NCBI RefSeq assembly: GCF_003002065.1
Contig: NZ_PVZG01000014.1
Location: 186,001 to 250,000, forward strand
DNA length: 64,000 nucleotides
Origin: Pseudosporangium ferrugineum
Lineage (GTDB): Bacteria > Actinomycetota > Actinomycetes > Mycobacteriales > Micromonosporaceae
Reading direction: 5' to 3'
Shown in pieces: positions 31,057 through 39,418 of this stretch; positions within the stretch are counted from its first letter, which is position 1; every line of letters starts with the position of its first letter. The notes beneath the pieces were generated by a model. It ran no database searches. It had not been told where the DNA came from and saw only the letters and a list, made by a program, of their open reading frames with translations. A program made the position numbers and the translations under genes.

Positions 31057-33570
31057 TCACCTATCCTGGCGGGCCCGCAGCGCGCGGCGGACGTCGTCGT
31101 CGCCGTCCATCACCACGCGGCGCAGGATCGACGGGACGCCGGGCGTCGCGAGCAGGTCCGCGGCCAGCTCACGGGTGCGTGCGGCGACCATCAGCGACGG
31201 GTACGCGGAAACCGCCACCCGTTCCCCGCTCATGCCGGTGCGGCGCTCCAGCATGCCCGGGATCTCCGCGAAGTAGCGTTCGGCGTACGGGGTGAGCAGG
31301 TCGAGCTGCTCGGGCTGCCAGAAGCCCTGCGCGGTGGCGTCGAGGATGCGGTTGGACGCCCCGGGATCGTTGATGATCAGTTCCCAGGCGCGCGCCTTGG
31401 CCTCCGCGTCCGGCACCGCCGCCCGGCACCGCGCCGCCGCCTGCTCACCGAAGGCGCTGCGGTCCGCGGCGAGCTCCGCCTCGATCCGCTCCGGCCCGAC
31501 GGCGCCCAGGACCACCAGGCGATACACGATCATCCAGCGCAGGTCGGCGTCGACGGCCACCCCCTCGGGGACGTCCTCGCCGTCGAGCCAGGCGTTCAGG
31601 CGTACGGTGTCGGTGGTCGTCGCGATCAGCCCGCGCACCCCCGCGAGCTGGAGCGAGCCGCCCGGCTCGGCCACCGCGACCAGCCGGCCGCAGGCCTGGG
31701 CGAGCAGTTCCAGGGCAGCGGGCCGGGCCTCCGGCGCCGGGTAGTGGTCCACCAGTGCCCGCGTCATCCCCAGCACGTCCTCGGCGACGACCACCTCGCG
31801 CTCCACCGGCAGCGCCGCCAGCACGAGCGTGACCAGCTCCGCCACCGGACGTTCGCCGTCGATGACGGCATCGAGCACGGCACCCCAGATCACGGCGCGG
31901 GTCAGCGAGTCGTCCAGCAGGGGCAGGATCTTCGGTACGGCGGCAGCGGACGCCTCGTCCAGGCGGATCTTCGCGTACGTGAGATCGCCGTCGTTCACCA
32001 GCAGCAGGTCCGCGACGGGCTCCCCGGCCAGCTCGGGCACCTCGGTGCGGGCGCCGTCCACCTCCGGGTCGACGTCCACCTCGACGAGCCGGCGGCGGGT
32101 GACCGTGCCGTCGGTGTGGTCGTAGAGGCCCAGGCACAGCTTGTGGGGACGCAGCGTCGGGTAGTCGTCCGGCGCGGTCTGCACCAGCGTCACCCGGGCG
32201 TAGCGGCCGTCGTCCGTACGCTCGACCTCCGCCCGCAGCGTGTTGGGCTGGGCCCGGCGCAGCCACACCTCGGCCCACGCGCTCAGGTCACGCCCGCTGG
32301 CCCGGGAGACCGCACCGAGCAGGTCGGCGAGCGTGGCGTTGCCGTACGCGTGGGCCGCGAAGTGCTCGTTGAGCCCCGCCAGGAACGCCTTGTCCCCCAC
32401 GTACGCGACGAGCTGACGCAGCACCGCCGCGCCCTTCGCGTACGAAATGCCGTCGAAGTTGAGCAGTGCCAGCGCGGTGTCGTCGACGTCGCTCGGTGCC
32501 ACGGGGTGCGTCGACGGGCGCTGGTCGGCGCGCAGCCCCCACGCCTTGCGGTGCATCGCGAACGTCGTCCAGGTCTCGGTGAAGCGGGTGGCCTCCGCGG
32601 TGATCCGGGTGCCGAGGTACTCGGCGAACGACTCGTTCAGCCACAGGTCGTCCCACCACGCCATGGTCACCAGGTCGCCGAACCACTGGTGGGCCATCTC
32701 GTGCGCGACCACCGCGGCCCGCTGCTCGCGCTGGCCGTCGGTGACCGCGGACCGGTAGATGAACTCGTCGCGGAACACGACCAGGCCCGGGTTCTCCATC
32801 GCGCCGAAGTTGAACTCGGGCACGAACGCCTGGCCGTAGTGGCCGAACGGATACCGCACGTCGAAGATCTCGTGGTAGCGGTCGAGGCACTGCCGGGTGA
32901 CCGTGAACAGCTCCTCGGCCTGCTCGTCGAGGTGCTCGGCGAGCGCCTGCCGGCAGTAGAGCGCGAGCGGGATGCCGTCGTGCTCGCCGGTGCGCGCGTG
33001 GTACGGCCCCGCGATCAGCGACACGAAGTACGTCGCCAGCGGCTTCGTCGCCGCGAACCGCCACCGGCCGTCGACGACCTCGCCGTCCGGCATCCCGTTG
33101 GCCGCCACCAGCCAGCCGTCGGGCGCGGTCACGCTCAGCGTCACGGGAGCCTTGAGGTCGGGCTGGTCGAAGCAGGGGAAGATGCGGCGGGCGCCGTCGA
33201 GGAACATGTGCCCGTACAGATAGACGCGGTCGTCGGCGGGGTCGGTGAAGCGGTGCAGGCCCTCGCCGGTGTTCGAGTAACGCATCTCGCCCTCGACCAC
33301 GAGCTCGTTGGCGTCGCCCAGCCCGGTCAGCGTGAGCCGCTCGTCCGCCAGGGCGGACGGGTCCAGCGGCTCCCCGTTGAGCGTCGCCGACAGCAGCGTG
33401 GCGGGCTCCAGCTCGACGAACGTCGCGCTGCCGGGCTCGGCGCCGAAGGTGAGCACCGTCCGCGAGCGGAACGTGTCACCGCCGCCGGTCAGGTCGAGGG
33501 CGATGTCGTATCCGGTGACGGTGACGGTGGCGGCCCGGGCGGTCGCTTCGGCGCGGGTGAGGCTCGGCAT
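31057..33570 (-). CDS. pepN: Aminopeptidase N
   Basis: The 837-residue enzyme is an M1 metallopeptidase that removes N-terminal amino acids. It has the exopeptidase motif FGAMENPGL (about residue 257) and the zinc site HEMAHQWFGDL (about 290-300), with the third ligand Glu in the following NESFAEYLG. The long C-terminal helical domain is present, and the length is normal for actinobacterial PepN. The ATG at 33570 (MPSLTRAEA) matches the usual N-terminus; ATGs four codons upstream are less likely. Confidence 0.96.
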   Translation of the reverse strand: MPSLTRAEATARAATVTVTGYDIALDLTGGGDTFRSRTVLTFGAEPGSATFVELEPATLLSATLNGEPLDPSALADERLTLTGLGDANELVVEGEMRYSNTGEGLHRFTDPADDRVYLYGHMFLDGARRIFPCFDQPDLKAPVTLSVTAPDGWLVAANGMPDGEVVDGRWRFAATKPLATYFVSLIAGPYHARTGEHDGIPLALYCRQALAEHLDEQAEELFTVTRQCLDRYHEIFDVRYPFGHYGQAFVPEFNFGAMENPGLVVFRDEFIYRSAVTDGQREQRAAVVAHEMAHQWFGDLVTMAWWDDLWLNESFAEYLGTRITAEATRFTETWTTFAMHRKAWGLRADQRPSTHPVAPSDVDDTALALLNFDGISYAKGAAVLRQLVAYVGDKAFLAGLNEHFAAHAYGNATLADLLGAVSRASGRDLSAWAEVWLRRAQPNTLRAEVERTDDGRYARVTLVQTAPDDYPTLRPHKLCLGLYDHTDGTVTRRRLVEVDVDPEVDGARTEVPELAGEPVADLLLVNDGDLTYAKIRLDEASAAAVPKILPLLDDSLTRAVIWGAVLDAVIDGERPVAELVTLVLAALPVEREVVVAEDVLGMTRALVDHYPAPEARPAALELLAQACGRLVAVAEPGGSLQLAGVRGLIATTTDTVRLNAWLDGEDVPEGVAVDADLRWMIVYRLVVLGAVGPERIEAELAADRSAFGEQAAARCRAAVPDAEAKARAWELIINDPGASNRILDATAQGFWQPEQLDLLTPYAERYFAEIPGMLERRTGMSGERVAVSAYPSLMVAARTRELAADLLATPGVPSILRRVVMDGDDDVRRALRARQDR

Positions 33571-33681
33571 GCCGACCATCATGCCGATCGGCGTGCCGCG
33601 TCGCAGTCCTACCCCCGGCGGTGTCGAGAAACTCGCCCGGAGCGCCTCACCCGCCGGGCCTCCCGGCCGACAAGGAGGGGC

Positions 33682-34260
33682 ATGCGCCGACAGAGCCGGG
33701 TGCCCGCGGACGGCGGGTTCACCATGATCGAGGTTGTCGTCGCACTCGCCCTGGTCACCGGCATGATGGCGGCGCTGGGCGCCTACTTCGTGTCATCGGT
33801 ACGGGCCAGCCGCTATCAGGCGCAGATCCAGACCGCCGCCCGCCTGGCACAGAGCGGGATGGAGGCCGCGCGCGGGCTCGGCGGCCCGACGCTGCTGACC
33901 GGGCGCGCCGAGTGCGGGTCGTGCACCGACGTCGGCGGCTTCGACACCGCCGGGTACCTGTCCGGCACGGTCCGCTGGGACGCGGCGGCGGGCGGGATCG
34001 CTCCGGCCGTACCCCTGCCGGACGTGGCCGAACCGGCCATCGTGCGCGACGTGGTCTACCACCGGCACTTCCTCGTCGGGCGCTGCTGGCAGCCCGCCGG
34101 CGGCGGCGAGTGCGGCCCGTCCGCCGGCCTGCCGGTGGCCATGGTGCGGCTGGTCGTGGCCGTCGTCTGGGACTCGCCCGACTGCGGCAGCAGCCGCTGC
34201 TACCGGGCCGCCACGTCGCTGTTCAGCGCGGACAGCACCGACCCGGTGTTCGACCAGTGA
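33682..34260 (+). CDS. Type IV pilin-like pseudopilin
   Basis: The 192-residue protein has a class III prepilin leader: a charged start, DGGFTMIEVVVALALVTGMM with cleavage expected after the Gly before FTMIE, and the fifth-position Glu needed for assembly. The rest is a small beta-rich head with four or more cysteines (RAECGSCTDVG, GRCWQPAGGGEC). AAGGAGGGG lies just before the ATG. It overlaps the next gene by four bases (GTGA at 34257-34260) and would be a minor pilin of a type IV pilus or type II-like fibre. No prepilin peptidase gene is visible here. Confidence 0.88.
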   Translation: MRRQSRVPADGGFTMIEVVVALALVTGMMAALGAYFVSSVRASRYQAQIQTAARLAQSGMEAARGLGGPTLLTGRAECGSCTDVGGFDTAGYLSGTVRWDAAAGGIAPAVPLPDVAEPAIVRDVVYHRHFLVGRCWQPAGGGECGPSAGLPVAMVRLVVAVVWDSPDCGSSRCYRAATSLFSADSTDPVFDQ

Positions 34261-35828
34261 CCGGGCGCCACGACGACCGCGGTTCGCTGCCCATGGCGAT
34301 GCTGCTCGTGATCGTCGGGCTGGGCCTGAGCGGCCTGCTCGCCGCCACCCTCGGCACGCAGGTCAGGGGCACCCGTTCGACCGTGCAGAGCACCGAGGCG
34401 CTCGACGCGGCGCAGTCGGGCCTCGAAGTGGCGCTCGGTCACCTGCGGCTCGCCGTCACCGACGGCGTGGGCGACCCCGCGAAGCTGCCCTGCGGCCCGT
34501 TCACCGGCCCGGTCAGCCGGGCCACCGGCCAGACGTACGAGGTCACCGTCTCCTACCTGACCAGCCGGCCGCCCGCGGGAGACCTGGACTGGGCCCGCGA
34601 GCACCGGATGGCGTGCACGGGCGGCCACCTGTCGAGCACCGACAAGCCGGTCTACGTACTGCTGTCGTCCACCGGGCACGCGCGGGAGAACGGTGTCCCG
34701 CGCACGGTCACCGCCACTTACACCCTGCACAGCAGGTCCCGCCGCAACGTCGCGGGCGGGCTGGTGCACGTGCTCGGCCGCAACGATCCGGACCTCTGTT
34801 TCGCGGCGCCGGCCGCCACCCCGCTCGCCGGTGACCCGCTCACCCTTCAGGTCTGCGACAGCAACGACGAACGGCAGAGATTCGCGTACGCGTCGAAGCT
34901 GACGTTGATTCTGGTCTCCTCCCAGGCGTCGGGCTCGCCGGGAATGTGCCTCGACGCCGCGCCGGACCACGGCGAGCAGGTCGTCTTCCGCCCGTGCGCC
35001 GACCCGGTGATCGAACGGCAGCAGTGGAGCCTCAACGACCGGGCCAACTTCGAGGGCACCCGCGGCGGCGCCCGGGACCAGCAGTGCTTCCACGTCGTCT
35101 CCCCCGGCGTGCCCGGCAGCACGATCGTCCTGCACGCCGCCGCCGAGGACCCGCCCGGCGTCTCCCAGTACGACAAGGCCTGCGGCGACGACTACACGAT
35201 CACCCGCAGCTTCCAGCCGGACCCGGCGGTGGGGACGGGCGGGGCCGGCGCGAGCAGCAACCAGCTGGTGAACTTCGAGCAGTTCGGCCGCTGCTTCGAC
35301 GTCTCCGGCGACGACGTGACCACGCCGTACATGGTCATCTGGCCGTGCAAGCAGAGCCCGGCCGGCACCGTGCAGTGGAACCAGGTGTGGCACCTGCCCG
35401 CGATCGCCGACGGCGCCACCAGTGCCACGGGCGTCATCTGGCTGCACAGCGACCGGGACAACCGCACGTACTGCCTCAGCAGCCCCGGACGGCTCAACCC
35501 GCCCGGGTACAGCCCCGCGAACGGCGTCTACCCGCGCGTGGTCACCTGCGACCCGGCCGCGGCGCCGGCTCCCGCGCTGACGTGGACGCGGCGGGGCGAC
35601 ACGGGGGTGTTCGCCACCGCGTACCGGATCGAGACGTCGTACGGGATCGCACCGGGCAACCCGCCCTGGTGCCTGGCGCCGACCGACACCACCGTCGACT
35701 ACTGGTCCACCGGCAACAAGGACGTGAGCAAGGGCACGCTGGCGGCCTGCGACGGCTCGCGGGGACAGAAGTGGAACGCCGACCCGATGGTGCTCGGCTC
35801 CGCGGTGACCGACGTCAGCGAGAAGTGA
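34257..35828 (+). CDS. PilX-like pseudopilin with ricin-type lectin-like region
   Basis: The 523-residue protein begins MTGRHDDRGSLPMAMLLVIV, a PilX-like signal with a single hydrophobic helix (about 10-34). After a pilin-like head (about 35-165), residues about 170-510 contain repeated beta-trefoil-style segments with QxW-type ends (RQQWSLND, QVWHLP, GQKWN) and paired cysteines (MCLDAAPDHG, CFDVSGDD, WCLAPTD). This looks like a ricin-B lectin module, which binds sugars. It would display a carbohydrate-binding tip on a pilus-like fibre. It starts at a GTG coupled to the pseudopilin gene. Confidence 0.8.
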   Translation: MTGRHDDRGSLPMAMLLVIVGLGLSGLLAATLGTQVRGTRSTVQSTEALDAAQSGLEVALGHLRLAVTDGVGDPAKLPCGPFTGPVSRATGQTYEVTVSYLTSRPPAGDLDWAREHRMACTGGHLSSTDKPVYVLLSSTGHARENGVPRTVTATYTLHSRSRRNVAGGLVHVLGRNDPDLCFAAPAATPLAGDPLTLQVCDSNDERQRFAYASKLTLILVSSQASGSPGMCLDAAPDHGEQVVFRPCADPVIERQQWSLNDRANFEGTRGGARDQQCFHVVSPGVPGSTIVLHAAAEDPPGVSQYDKACGDDYTITRSFQPDPAVGTGGAGASSNQLVNFEQFGRCFDVSGDDVTTPYMVIWPCKQSPAGTVQWNQVWHLPAIADGATSATGVIWLHSDRDNRTYCLSSPGRLNPPGYSPANGVYPRVVTCDPAAAPAPALTWTRRGDTGVFATAYRIETSYGIAPGNPPWCLAPTDTTVDYWSTGNKDVSKGTLAACDGSRGQKWNADPMVLGSAVTDVSEK

Positions 35829-36267
35829 CCGCCAGCGACTTCTCGAAGCACACGCTGTACGGGTTGCCCGCGTACTCGCCGTACGCGGGAATGGGGGTGT
35901 ATCCCGCGGAGCGGTAGAGGGCGATGGCCGCGGGGAGGTAGGTGCCGGTCTCCAGCCGCAGCACCGGCCGGTCCGCCGCCAGCGCCTCCTCCTCCAGCGC
36001 CACGATCAGCTGCCGGGCGATGCCGCGGCCCCGGTACGCCGGGCGCACGTACATGCGCTTCAGCTCGGCCGCCCCGGGCCCGAGGGCCTGCCACGCGCCG
36101 CACGCCACGGCCCGCCCGCCGACGATCACGACCAGGTACGCCACCCCGTCGTGCAGCGGATACACCTCGCCGTCCCGCCCACCGTCCGCGTCGGCCAGCT
36201 CGCGCTGCTGGGCGACGAGCAGGGCACCCAACTCGGGGTCGGTCGCGGGACGAGCTTCGATCAGCAC
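35815..36267 (-). CDS. GNAT family N-acetyltransferase
   Basis: The 150-residue protein has the acetyl-CoA binding signature MYVRPAYRGRGIARQLIVAL (motif A, R/Q-x2-G-x-G/A form) and the beta-strand core ending VCFEKSLAV. Length is normal for a single GNAT domain. The substrate cannot be told from sequence. It converges with the lectin-pseudopilin gene and their 3' ends overlap by 14 bases. Confidence 0.88.
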   Translation of the reverse strand: MLIEARPATDPELGALLVAQQRELADADGGRDGEVYPLHDGVAYLVVIVGGRAVACGAWQALGPGAAELKRMYVRPAYRGRGIARQLIVALEEEALAADRPVLRLETGTYLPAAIALYRSAGYTPIPAYGEYAGNPYSVCFEKSLAVTSR

Positions 36268-36326
36268 GCGGTGAGCTTAGGCGCCGCCCGTTTCCGCCGG
36301 GTTGCGGGGATCTGGACGGCAGCCGA

Positions 36327-37832
36327 TCACTGATCGTCGCCGGTGCCGTCGTCCTCGTCGGTGACCAGGACCGGCTTGGCCGCCATCGAGACGGTGGAGA
36401 CCGTGCCGTCCTCGCTCATGTGCAGCAGCTCGTCGTCGGAGCGGACACGGCGGGCCTTGCGGGCGGCGAGGCGCTGGGCCGCGGTGGCCCGGTGCGCGTC
36501 CTCCTCGAGGCGGGCGTCGGTGCCGCGCGGGCCCGAGACGTACTCGCCCGTGTTGGGGTGCCAGTCGAACTCGCGGTCGGCGATGCGCACCGGGTCGCCG
36601 GGCTGCGCGCCCTTCTTCGCCAGCGCCGCCTCGACGCCGAGCCGCTCGAGCCGGTCGCCGAGGTAGCCGACCGCCTCGTCGTTGTCGAAGTTCGTCTGGC
36701 GGATCCAGCGCTCGACCTGGGTGCCGCGGACGACGTACACGCCGTCGGCGTCCTGCTCGATCGTGAAGCCCTTCTCGTCGACCGCGCGCGGGCGGACCAC
36801 GGCGCGGGTCGGCTCCGCCACCGGCACCGCGAGGCGGTTCGCCGCGACGGCCTCGCCCAGCGCGTACGTGAACTCCTTGAGCCCTTCCCGGGTGACCGCG
36901 CTGACCTCGAAGACGCGGTAGCCGCGGGCCTCCAGATCGGGGCGGACCATCTCCGCGAGGTCCCGCCCGTCCGGGATGTCGATCTTGTTGAGGACGACCA
37001 TCCGGGGCCGGTCCTCCAGCCCCCCGTACGCCGCCAGCTCCGCCTCGATGGCCTCCAGGTCGGCGACCGGGTCGCGTTCGATCTCCAGTGCCGCCGAGTC
37101 GAGCACGTGCACCAGCACCGAGGTGCGCTCGATGTGCCGCAGGAACTCCAGGCCCAGCCCCTTGCCGGTGGCCGCGCCCGGGATCAGCCCCGGCACGTCC
37201 GCCACCGTGAAGGTCAGGTCGCCGGCCTGGACGACGCCCAGGTTCGGCACCAGGGTGGTGAACGGGTAGTCGGCGATCTTCGGCTTGGCGGCGGAGATGA
37301 CCGAGATCAGCGACGACTTGCCGGCCGACGGGAAGCCGACCAGGCCGACCTCGGCGACGCTCTTGAGCTCCAGCACCACGTCGAGGTGGTCGCCGGGCTC
37401 GCCCAGCTCGGCGAAGCCGGGAACCTTGCGCCGGGTGTTGGCCAGCGAGGCGTTGCCGCGACCGCCGCGACCGCCCCGGGCCACCTCGAAGGTGGTGCCC
37501 GCGCCGATCAGGTCGGCGATGACCTCGCCCTCGAGGGTCTGGACGACCGTGCCGTCCGGGACCTTGATCACCAGGTCGCCGCCGTTGGCGCCGTCCCGGT
37601 TGTCGCCCATCCCGCCGGTGCCGTTCTGCGCCTTGATGTGCGGGCGGAAGTGGAAGTCCAGCAGGGTGTTCTGCTGCGGGTCCACCACGAGGACGATGCC
37701 GCCGCCGTGGCCGCCGTCGCCGCCGTCGGGACCGCCCAGCGGCTTGAACTTCTCGCGGCGTACGGAGACACACCCGTGGCCACCGTCACCTGCCTGCAGG
37801 TGCAGCACGACCCGGTCGACGAACGTAGCCAC
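36327..37832 (-). CDS. obg: GTPase Obg (CgtA)
   Basis: The 501-residue protein has the Gly-rich Obg domain (about 1-158, starting MATFVDRVVLHLQAGDGGHG), a G domain with P-loop GFPSAGKSSL (about 167-176), DVPGLI and NKID, and a C-terminal OCT domain (about 350-430). An acidic tail ends in DDGTGDDQ. Obg works in 50S assembly and stress control. It follows rplU and rpmA, the conserved order in bacteria, though a hairpin terminator separates it from rpmA. Confidence 0.97.
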   Translation of the reverse strand: MATFVDRVVLHLQAGDGGHGCVSVRREKFKPLGGPDGGDGGHGGGIVLVVDPQQNTLLDFHFRPHIKAQNGTGGMGDNRDGANGGDLVIKVPDGTVVQTLEGEVIADLIGAGTTFEVARGGRGGRGNASLANTRRKVPGFAELGEPGDHLDVVLELKSVAEVGLVGFPSAGKSSLISVISAAKPKIADYPFTTLVPNLGVVQAGDLTFTVADVPGLIPGAATGKGLGLEFLRHIERTSVLVHVLDSAALEIERDPVADLEAIEAELAAYGGLEDRPRMVVLNKIDIPDGRDLAEMVRPDLEARGYRVFEVSAVTREGLKEFTYALGEAVAANRLAVPVAEPTRAVVRPRAVDEKGFTIEQDADGVYVVRGTQVERWIRQTNFDNDEAVGYLGDRLERLGVEAALAKKGAQPGDPVRIADREFDWHPNTGEYVSGPRGTDARLEEDAHRATAAQRLAARKARRVRSDDELLHMSEDGTVSTVSMAAKPVLVTDEDDGTGDDQ

Positions 37833-37883
37833 TTCGGTAACTCCTACTTCACAACCCGCCGCGCGGGACTCGGTGGAACACGA

Positions 37884-37921
37884 CAGCGGGCCGCGGACCC
37901 CGGAAGGTCCACGACCCGCTG
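37884..37921 (-). terminator. Stem-loop terminator between rpmA and obg
   Basis: In the minus-strand RNA, CAGCGGGUCGUGGACC pairs along 16 bp with GGUCCGCGGCCCGCUG around a 6-base loop, using two G-U pairs. On the plus strand the same pairs would be mismatches, so the hairpin fits minus-strand transcription. A clear U-tract is absent, as is usual in actinobacteria. It may reduce ribosomal-protein transcription into obg. Confidence 0.7.
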
Positions 37922-37988
37922 CGACGCTTGCCGGGCCGGCCCGCGGGGTCGTCCCCCGCCGCGGCCCGCCCGCTCGGTGCGGCCGTGC

Positions 37989-38249
37989 TTACTCGGCCGC
38001 GACCGGCACGATGCTGATGGTCTTGCGGCCACGCTTGTGACCGAAGAGCACGTTGCCCTTGGCCAGCGCGAACAGCGTGTCGTCGCCCCCGCGGCCGACC
38101 AGGTCGCCCGGGTGGAACTTCGTGCCACGCTGGCGGACGATGATCTCGCCCGCGTTGACCAGCTGGCCGCCGAACCGCTTCACGCCGAGCCGCTGAGCGG
38201 CGGAGTCACGGCCGTTCCGCGAGCTGGAAGCACCCTTTTTGTGAGCCAT
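37989..38249 (-). CDS. rpmA: 50S ribosomal protein L27
   Basis: The 86-residue protein begins MAHKKGASSSRNGRDSAAQR and continues with the conserved GVKRFGGQLVNAGEIIVRQR. L27 lies near the peptidyl transferase centre. There is no firmicute-type N-terminal cleaved extension. It follows rplU by 12 bases, forming the standard L21-L27 pair. Confidence 0.98.
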   Translation of the reverse strand: MAHKKGASSSRNGRDSAAQRLGVKRFGGQLVNAGEIIVRQRGTKFHPGDLVGRGGDDTLFALAKGNVLFGHKRGRKTISIVPVAAE

Positions 38250-38261
38250 GGCGGTTGGTCC

Positions 38262-38576
38262 CTACTTCCCGCTGGAGATGCCGGTCACCTTGACGCGGGT
38301 CAGCGGCTGGCGGTGCCCCTGGCGCTTGTGGTAGCCGGTCTTGTTCTTGAACTTGTGAATCCGGATCTTCGGACCCTTGGTGTGCTCGGCGATCTCGCCG
38401 GACACCGTCACGTTGGCAAGCTTGGCCGCATCGGTCACCAGGTTGTCACCGTCGACGAGGAGGACCGCGGCGAGCGTCAGCGAGTCGCCGGGCACACCCG
38501 CGAGCTTCTCGACCTCGATCACGTCGCCCTCGGCAACCTTGTACTGCTTGCCGCCGGTCTTGACGATCGCGTACAT
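38262..38576 (-). CDS. rplU: 50S ribosomal protein L21
   Basis: The 104-residue protein has the typical start MYAIVKTGGKQYKVAEGDVI and the GYHKRQGHRQPLTRVKVTGI end. It is the first gene of the ribosomal-protein pair. In the 170-bp leader to the upstream lipoprotein gene a small hairpin (GCAGCG/CGCTGC, 38602-38619) lies 26 bases before the ATG and might be a protein-binding leader element, though this is only suggestive. Confidence 0.98.
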   Translation of the reverse strand: MYAIVKTGGKQYKVAEGDVIEVEKLAGVPGDSLTLAAVLLVDGDNLVTDAAKLANVTVSGEIAEHTKGPKIRIHKFKNKTGYHKRQGHRQPLTRVKVTGISSGK

Positions 38577-38746
38577 GGGACGCGGACTCCCTGAGACTTA
38601 CGCAGCGGAACATCGCTGCTTGGCGGATGTAACTCGGCCCCGGCGCGGCAGATCACTGCCTCGCGCACAGGGACATGGCGCCTGCGAAAAAGCGCCGACG
38701 GATAGCGTACTTCATCGTGGGCGCGCTACCCAAACCGGGGAGACGC

Positions 38747-39292
38747 TCAGGCGGTGCCGCAGGCCTTGGCGAGGGTCTCCTGGAGACCCTCCAGCTTCTC
38801 GGCGTCGAGTTTACGCACGTCGCCCTTGAGCGCGGCGACCTTCTTGCCCATGGCGGCCAGCGCCGCCTTGAGCTCCGGGTCCGAGGCCAGCTTCGACATG
38901 TCGGTGAGCGCGAAGGAGTAGTTCTCCACGTCCCGGTCGGTCTTGGCCTTGGCCTTGGCCACCGCGTCCTTGTCCTGCGCGGACTCGGCGTCGATCAGCA
39001 ACTTCAGGTCCTGGGCGAAGTTCTTGCCGGCGTCGCCGCCGGTCTTGGCGGCCTGCGCGCAGATCGCCGCGGTGTTGCCCTTGAGCGCCGCGTCGCCGCC
39101 CTTGGCCCCGGAGGCGCCGGAGGATCCGGAACCGGTGGCCCCCGCGCTGGCTCCCGGCGCGGGGATCGCCGGGAGCGACCTGCCGGCGTCCGGGGCGGCG
39201 GTCGCACCGGGGCCGGCGGGTTCGTCGGACGAGCAGGCGCCGAGCAGGACAAGGGCGCCGCTCAGGGCGGTCGCGCACAGCAGGCGTCGCAT
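38747..39292 (-). CDS. Small helical lipoprotein
   Basis: The 181-residue precursor starts MRRLLCATALSGALVLLGAC, with the lipobox LLGAC, and has a Gly/Ala/Ser linker (about 22-65). The rest is a helical domain rich in Ala, Lys and Asp (AICAQAAKTGGDAGKNFAQD, then a long helix to the C-terminus). Two cysteines at the ends of the domain could pair. It resembles small uncharacterised actinobacterial lipoproteins. An upstream ATG at 39349 lacks a signal peptide at its start and is rejected. Confidence 0.82.
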   Translation of the reverse strand: MRRLLCATALSGALVLLGACSSDEPAGPGATAAPDAGRSLPAIPAPGASAGATGSGSSGASGAKGGDAALKGNTAAICAQAAKTGGDAGKNFAQDLKLLIDAESAQDKDAVAKAKAKTDRDVENYSFALTDMSKLASDPELKAALAAMGKKVAALKGDVRKLDAEKLEGLQETLAKACGTA

Positions 39293-39418
39293 GGGGAATG
39301 GGTACTCCTCGTGGGGATCGTGCGGGGGGATGACGAGGGTAGCCGACATCGATCACCGGACATGGAGCGGGCGGCCCCAGCAGGAAAAACCCGCCGGGAC
39401 CGCCCGAAAAGCGGAGTT

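Noticed and set aside
36420..38594. A plus-strand open frame of 724 codons opposite obg, rpmA and rplU
   Set aside because: All three minus-strand genes are clear; the opposite frame is a codon-bias artefact.
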